Shown: positions 60,137-64,000 of the stretch, piece by piece
Layout: every line of letters begins with the position of its first letter
Position numbering within the stretch: the first letter of the stretch is position 1
Source: CAVTBX01 sp963733135
GTDB taxonomy: Bacteria > Actinomycetota > Thermoleophilia > Gaiellales > Gaiellaceae
Assembly: GCA_963733135.1 (NCBI GenBank)
Contig: CAVTBX010000004.1
Location: forward strand, 248,001-312,000
DNA: 64,000 nt
Reading direction: 5' to 3'
The notes under the pieces: generated by a model
Databases searched by the model: none
Told to the model about the DNA's origin: nothing
Seen by the model: only the letters and a program-made list of their open reading frames with translations
Program-made: the position numbers and the translations under genes

Positions 60137-61486
60137 CTAGAACCGGAAATCTTGGAGGGTTTCGGCAGCTCGGCGGTAGAGGTGCGCCGCCTCGCGATCG
60201 TCACCGAGCTTGGCCCTCAGATCGCCCTTGGCGACCCAGGCGGCGGCCCGGTGGCTGGCCGACGACAGTTGCTCGAAGCTGTCCTCAGCGCGATCGAACA
60301 TCTCAGCCGCCTCGTCGAGTCGATCCTGTTCGAGCAGCGAGCGGCCGAGGACGAGCTGGGCGTTCCCGATCTCGTCGATGAACTCCACGCGGCCGTCGAG
60401 CAGCTCGAGTGCGTGGCGCGCTTGCTCCTCCGCGAGCACCGGCTCATCAGTGCGGAGGTGCACCTGCGCGAGCGAAGAGACCGCGTACGCGGCATCCACT
60501 GAGCTGCCGACGTCGAGGGCGACCCGGAAGGCATCCTTCAGGTACGCAACCGCCTCGTCGGGCTTTCCGAGCAGGAAGTTGAGGCCGCCGAGGTTGTTGA
60601 GCAGCTTGCTCGCATTGACTTGGTCGGCGAGCTTCTCGTAGATGCTCTTCGCCTTCTCGGCGTAGGTCCGGGCGAGCACCCACTGGCCCTTGCGCTCCGC
60701 AATCAGGGAGGCCTGGAAGTAATGGTGGGCGATCGTCTTCTCGTCATCCAAGGACTCGGCGAGCTCGAGCGCCCGTTCGACGTCCTCGCGCGCCGCCTCC
60801 CAATCGCGCTGGCGCTGGTGACAGCGGCTCCGCCAGCCGAGGATGTGGGAGCGGAGACGATCTGAGGGCAAGCCAGAGCGGTCTGCCAGCTCGAGCGCCT
60901 CAGTGAAGAGGGCGGCGGCCGTTGCGATCGACGAGAGATTCCAGCGACAGCAGCCGAGTCGGAAGAGGACCTCGGCCCGGTCGACGTCGGTGAAATCGGG
61001 CCCCTCGGCAAGCGTCCGGGCGCGGCCCAGAATCTCGACGGCCGTGCGGATCTCGCCCAGGTACATACGTGCCCAGGACTCGGCGAGGAGAGAACGGAGC
61101 TCGAGATGAGGTGCGGAGGTGTGAGCGAGAGAGTCGCGAACCGCCGCCAACATCTGTGCCGCCTCGGCGTACTCGTGCGCCTCGATTGCAGCCTCCGCGC
61201 GAGAGACGATGCCTTCCGCGCGGTCCCGATCGCTCGAAGAGACTCCGGTCTCGAGGAACGGACGGTCGACGCCGAGCCGCGCGGCAAGCCACTCGATCGT
61301 GTCGGCGGTCGGGCGGGTTTTTCCGCGCTCGATCTGGCTCAGGTATTCCTTCGAGAAGCGCTCGCCGGCGAGGTCGGTCTGCGTGAGCCCGCGGTTGATG
61401 CGGAGCTGGCGGACGCGATCGCCAAGCCCGACGCGTCCGGCGGAGCGCTGAGTGATTGTGTGCGGCTGCGTGATCGAGTGCGGCAA
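60137..61486 (-). CDS. XRE-family transcriptional regulator with C-terminal TPR domain (second)
   Basis: 449 residues. HTH at about 22-78: LGDRVRQLRINRGLTQTDLA and YLSQIERGKTRPTADTIEWL. The rest is TPR-type (AEVLFRLGCCRWNLSSIATA, HHYFQASLIAERKGQWVLAR, EKLADQVNASKLLNNLGGLN). Same build as the product at 49925. Promoter TTGTGA-16-TATAGT on the minus strand at 61508-61535. Followed after 20 bases by the tiny peptide gene; together they could be a peptide-sensing pair of the RRNPP kind. Confidence 0.88.
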   Translation of the reverse strand: MPHSITQPHTITQRSAGRVGLGDRVRQLRINRGLTQTDLAGERFSKEYLSQIERGKTRPTADTIEWLAARLGVDRPFLETGVSSSDRDRAEGIVSRAEAAIEAHEYAEAAQMLAAVRDSLAHTSAPHLELRSLLAESWARMYLGEIRTAVEILGRARTLAEGPDFTDVDRAEVLFRLGCCRWNLSSIATAAALFTEALELADRSGLPSDRLRSHILGWRSRCHQRQRDWEAAREDVERALELAESLDDEKTIAHHYFQASLIAERKGQWVLARTYAEKAKSIYEKLADQVNASKLLNNLGGLNFLLGKPDEAVAYLKDAFRVALDVGSSVDAAYAVSSLAQVHLRTDEPVLAEEQARHALELLDGRVEFIDEIGNAQLVLGRSLLEQDRLDEAAEMFDRAEDSFEQLSSASHRAAAWVAKGDLRAKLGDDREAAHLYRRAAETLQDFRF

Positions 61487-61507
61487 GGGTAAGGCCTTCT
61501 AAGGTGA

Positions 61508-61535
61508 ACTATACGAAGGATTGATCACTTCACAA
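61508..61535 (-). promoter_or_regulatory. Promoter of the second XRE-TPR regulator
   Basis: On the minus strand TTGTGA (61530-61535), 16-base spacer, TATAGT (61508-61513), ending 22 bases before the ATG at 61486. GTGAAC in the -10 region resembles the GTTCAC block before the tiny gene at 49497, a possible shared operator half-site. Confidence 0.6.
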
Positions 61536-61541
61536 CCCTAC

Positions 61542-61569
61542 TTGACTTCTCTCAACGAGCCTCTATAGT
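61542..61569 (+). promoter_or_regulatory. Divergent promoter toward the AAA ATPase gene
   Basis: TTGACT (61542-61547), 16-base spacer, TATAGT (61564-61569). The transcript would start near 61577, leaving a leader of about 220 bases before the GTG at 61799. Confidence 0.6.
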
Positions 61570-61633
61570 CCGATCTAGCTCGCACACCAGCCGGACGCCA
61601 GGCAGAGGAGTGCGGGCGGCGCGCAAAAAGCGC

Positions 61634-61692
61634 GGCGACAATGACCCGGGGGCTCGGCTGGGCCGCAGAGCCGAAGTCTCCGGGTCGTCGCC
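61634..61692 (+). ncRNA. Long hairpin in the leader of the AAA ATPase gene
   Basis: GGCGAC (61634-61639) pairs with GTCGCC (61687-61692), GACCCGG (61643-61649) with CCGGGTC (61680-61686), and TCGGCT (61654-61659) with AGCCGA (61669-61674), giving a stepped hairpin with one 3-base bulge. It lies 60 bases past the predicted start. It could be an attenuator, a small RNA end or a structured leader. The remaining 61693-61798 shows nothing I can support. Confidence 0.4.
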
Positions 61693-61798
61693 TGGACCAA
61701 GACATGATCAGGGAGTCGGCTGTGCGGCCCAGCCGCCCGATCCCTCGAACGAGTCCCGGATCCGTGTCCGCAGGCAGACCTCCGGGTAGCGTGGCGGT

Positions 61799-62812
61799 GT
61801 GCCACGAAAACCGCTCGAGGACGCAGGGCGCGCGCTTCGCCAGCTCGGCGACCGCCTGCGTGAGACCTCGCCGGAAGCCGAATGGCTCGCCGAGCAGCTC
61901 GAGCGGCTCGGGCCGGAGCGTCGCGAGGGCCCGCCGCGCCCGCTCGGGGAGCTTCAGGCCGAGCTCGACGGGCTGATCGGGCTCGCGACCGTCAAGGAGC
62001 AGGTGCGAGGTCTGGTCGCGTTTCTCCAGGTGCAAGCCGAACGCAAGGAACGCGGGCTCGCTGAGGCCGCGACGAGCCAGCACCTCGTCTTCCTCGGGAA
62101 TCCGGGCACCGGGAAGACGACGGTCGCACGGCTCCTAGCCGAGATGTACGGGGCGATGGGCCTCCTTCGGAGCGGCCATCTCGTCGAGGTCGACCGCGCC
62201 GGATTGGTCGGGCAGTTCGTCGGAACGACCGCGATCAAGACCGACCGGGTCGTCCGGCGTGCCCTTGACGGCGTCCTCTTCATCGACGAGGCCTACTCGC
62301 TCGCGCGTGAGGAAACGCGCATGGACTTCGGCTCCGAGGCCATCGAGGCGCTCCTGAAGCGGATGGAGGATCGCCGCGAGCGCCTCATCGTGATCGTCGC
62401 CGGCTACCCGGACCTCATGCGGAGGTTCCTCGAGTCCAACCCCGGGCTTCGTTCACGCTTCGCGCGTGAGATCGTCTTCCCCGACTACGCGACCGACGAG
62501 CTCGTGGCGATCACCGCGCGCTTCGCCCGCGATCTCGAGTACGACCTGGGCCCGGGCTCGGAGGACGTGCTTCGTGGGCTCTTCGACCGGAGCCGGCGGG
62601 GACCGAGCTTCGGCAATGCGCGCTTTGCGCGCACGGTCTTCGAGCAGGCTCTCAACACTCACGCGCTCCGCCTGGCCGGAGGAGATCTGGCGGACGTGGA
62701 TGTCGAGGCGCTCCAGACCCTGACTCAGGGCGACCTCGCGGCCGCTGCGACAACGCTCGGCCCTTCCGGCTCGGAGCGCGACCGGGGCCTCTTCCGCAGG
62801 CGCCGCGCCTGA
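61799..62812 (+). CDS. CbbX/CfxQ-type AAA+ ATPase
   Basis: 337 residues from GTG 61799. Walker A LGNPGTGKTTVARLLAEMYG, Walker B GVLFIDEAYSLAREETRMDF and sensor-like IVIVAGYPDLMRRFLESNPG, and RFAREIVFPDYATDELVAI are typical of the CbbX/EccA/SpoVK group. An N-terminal helical region (1-85) is present as in that group. Members remodel protein complexes such as Rubisco or type VII secretion parts; none of these partners is visible here, so the target is unknown. Confidence 0.88.
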   Translation: MPRKPLEDAGRALRQLGDRLRETSPEAEWLAEQLERLGPERREGPPRPLGELQAELDGLIGLATVKEQVRGLVAFLQVQAERKERGLAEAATSQHLVFLGNPGTGKTTVARLLAEMYGAMGLLRSGHLVEVDRAGLVGQFVGTTAIKTDRVVRRALDGVLFIDEAYSLAREETRMDFGSEAIEALLKRMEDRRERLIVIVAGYPDLMRRFLESNPGLRSRFAREIVFPDYATDELVAITARFARDLEYDLGPGSEDVLRGLFDRSRRGPSFGNARFARTVFEQALNTHALRLAGGDLADVDVEALQTLTQGDLAAAATTLGPSGSERDRGLFRRRRA

Positions 62813-62831
62813 TCTCTCTAGATTTCCGATC

Positions 62832-64000
62832 GTGGCCGACGTCGTCTGGGAGCCGAGCCCCGAGGTTCTCGACCGCGCGCGGGTGGTCAGCTTCATGCGG
62901 CGCCATGGCTACGAGGACTTTCGGGTCTTTCAGCAGCGCTCCCAGGACGAGCCCGAGTGGTTCTGGCCTGCGGCGATCGAGGACATGGGCCTCGAGTTTC
63001 GGGCTCCATGGAAAGCGGTCATGGACGTCTCGCGCGGGCCGGAGTGGGCAACGTGGTTCGTCGGCTCCACCCTGAACGTCGCGTGGAACTGCGTCCATCG
63101 CTGGGCGGAGCGACGGCCCGACGACGAAGCGGCGGTCTTCCGAGGCGAGGACGGCGCGCGCCGCACGATCACCTACCACGAGCTTTCCTACGAGGTCACG
63201 CGATTCGCGGAGGCGCTCGTCCGCCTGGGAGTACGGGAGGGAGACGCCGTTGCGCTCTATCTTCCGATGTCGCTCGAGGTCCTGATCGCCTCGAACGCCT
63301 GCGCTCACATCGGCGCCGTCCAGGTGCCGATCTTCTCGGGCTTCGCGGCCCCGGCAGTCGCCGCCCGGCTCGACGACTCGGGAGCGAAGGTCGTCGTCAC
63401 GGCCGACGGCTCGTACCGGCGCGGCCGCGAGGTGCCGATGAAGCAGATCGTGGACGAGGCCGTCGCGGAGGCACCCGAGGTCGCGCACGTCGTCGTCTGG
63501 CCGCGGCTCGGGAGCGCGGACGCGCCAATGACACCGGGCCGCGACCTGGCCTGGGACGACGCCGTCGCAGGATGTCCCGGCGAGCTGGAGCCGGCCTGGG
63601 TCGACTCGGAGGCGCCCTACCTCCTGGCCTACACGTCCGGGACGACCGGCAAGCCGAAAGGCGTGCTCCACGTGCAGGGCGGCTTCCTCGTCTCGATCGC
63701 CCGCGAGGTCGCCTACCAGGCGGACGCGAGCACGGACGACACGATTCTCTTCTCAACCGACATGGGCTGGATCATGGGGCCGTGGGTGGTCGTCGGTGGA
63801 GGCGCCGTCGGCGCGCGACTGGTCTTCATGGAAGGTGCGCCCGACCAGCCGACCGACCGACTCTGGCGGCTCGTCGAGGAGGAGCGGGCCACCGTGCTCG
63901 GCTGCTCACCGACGCTGATCCGTGCGCTGCTCCAACACGGAGAACCGGAGTCCGATCTCTCGTCGCTCCGCACGATCGTCACCACGGGAGAGCCCTGGAA
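62832..64000 (+). CDS. AMP-forming acyl-CoA synthetase (acetyl-CoA synthetase-like), cut by the window end
   Basis: First 389 residues from GTG 62832. N-terminal region as in acetyl/propionyl-CoA synthetases (MRRHGYEDFRVFQQRSQDEP, GSTLNVAWNCVHRWAERRPD), followed by the P-loop YLLAYTSGTTGKPKGVLHVQ and DTILFSTDMGWIMGPWVVVG. It ends before the second half of the active site. Substrate is a short-chain acid, exact one unknown. It lies 19 bases after the AAA ATPase stop. Confidence 0.9.
   Translation, partial: MADVVWEPSPEVLDRARVVSFMRRHGYEDFRVFQQRSQDEPEWFWPAAIEDMGLEFRAPWKAVMDVSRGPEWATWFVGSTLNVAWNCVHRWAERRPDDEAAVFRGEDGARRTITYHELSYEVTRFAEALVRLGVREGDAVALYLPMSLEVLIASNACAHIGAVQVPIFSGFAAPAVAARLDDSGAKVVVTADGSYRRGREVPMKQIVDEAVAEAPEVAHVVVWPRLGSADAPMTPGRDLAWDDAVAGCPGELEPAWVDSEAPYLLAYTSGTTGKPKGVLHVQGGFLVSIAREVAYQADASTDDTILFSTDMGWIMGPWVVVGGGAVGARLVFMEGAPDQPTDRLWRLVEEERATVLGCSPTLIRALLQHGEPESDLSSLRTIVTTGEPW

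Noticed and set aside
61601..61790. Small ORF with GTG start in the leader of the AAA ATPase gene
   Set aside because: The SD-like GAGGAG touches the start codon, the ORF spans the hairpin and its product is low complexity.
1..64000. CRISPR array, prophage, integrase or insertion sequence
   Set aside because: No regularly spaced repeats and no transposase, integrase or phage structural gene could be recognised; the palindromic elements carry no ORF.

Overview
This 64 kb window is GC-rich and gene-dense, with many ATGA or GTGA stop/start overlaps. It suggests a chromosome piece of a high-GC actinobacterium. The tmk-holB-ricT order, the secretin-free Flp/Tad locus, the DUF192 and LytR_C proteins and frequent GTG starts would suit Thermoleophilia (Gaiellales or Solirubrobacterales). 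That placement is inference; there is no rRNA gene here, and the only RNA gene I can support is a tRNA-Thr(CGU).

Layout. 1-3.1 kb: a dipeptide/oligopeptide ABC importer (two permeases and a lipoprotein receptor), divergent from a zinc alcohol dehydrogenase (3.3-4.4). 4.5-18.2 kb: a Wzx/Wzy-type surface-polysaccharide locus. It has a priming phosphoglycosyltransferase with a structured leader, a flippase, four glycosyltransferases, a secreted protein, a Wzz/BY-kinase-like protein, an O-antigen-polymerase-like protein, a polysaccharide deacetylase and a tandem-GNAT protein. 18.2-24.3 kb: a tightly overlapping minus-strand operon. It encodes an acyl/aminoacyl adenylating ligase, an aminotransferase, an asparagine-synthase-like amidotransferase, a free-standing carrier protein, a second GNAT protein and a second deacetylase. 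I read it as a carrier-protein pathway that makes and attaches an acyl or aminoacyl decoration to the polysaccharide.

24.4-36.1 kb: housekeeping genes (methyltransferases, tRNA-Thr, aldo/keto reductase, ricT-holB-tmk, a UDP-sugar epimerase, a LytR_C protein, hemE, hemH). 36.1-43.9 kb: a complete minus-strand Flp/Tad pilus operon (flp, tadE, tadG, cpaB, tadZ, tadA, a von Willebrand-A/TadB fusion, tadC). 44.3-49.4 kb: an M15-like secreted peptidase, DUF192, a lipid kinase, a VOC protein, a redoxin and small proteins. 49.4-53.9 kb: an XRE-TPR regulator with tiny genes beside it, then a DEAH helicase. 54-59.9 kb: a DipZ-like thiol-disulfide protein, PAC2, heme A synthase, selD, DDAH and a CBS protein. 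60-64 kb: a second XRE-TPR regulator followed at once by a tiny hydrophobic peptide gene, then a CbbX-type AAA ATPase and an acyl-CoA synthetase that runs off the end.

The points most worth a second look are four. (1) Two XRE-TPR regulators each sit beside a tiny signal-peptide-like ORF, as in peptide-pheromone (RRNPP) systems. (2) A family of three near-palindromic elements of about 166 nt shows base-pair covariation, and each begins exactly at an upstream TAG stop codon. (3) The carrier-protein decoration operon. (4) Six genes carry single-base frame disruptions, which means either unpolished sequence or gene decay.
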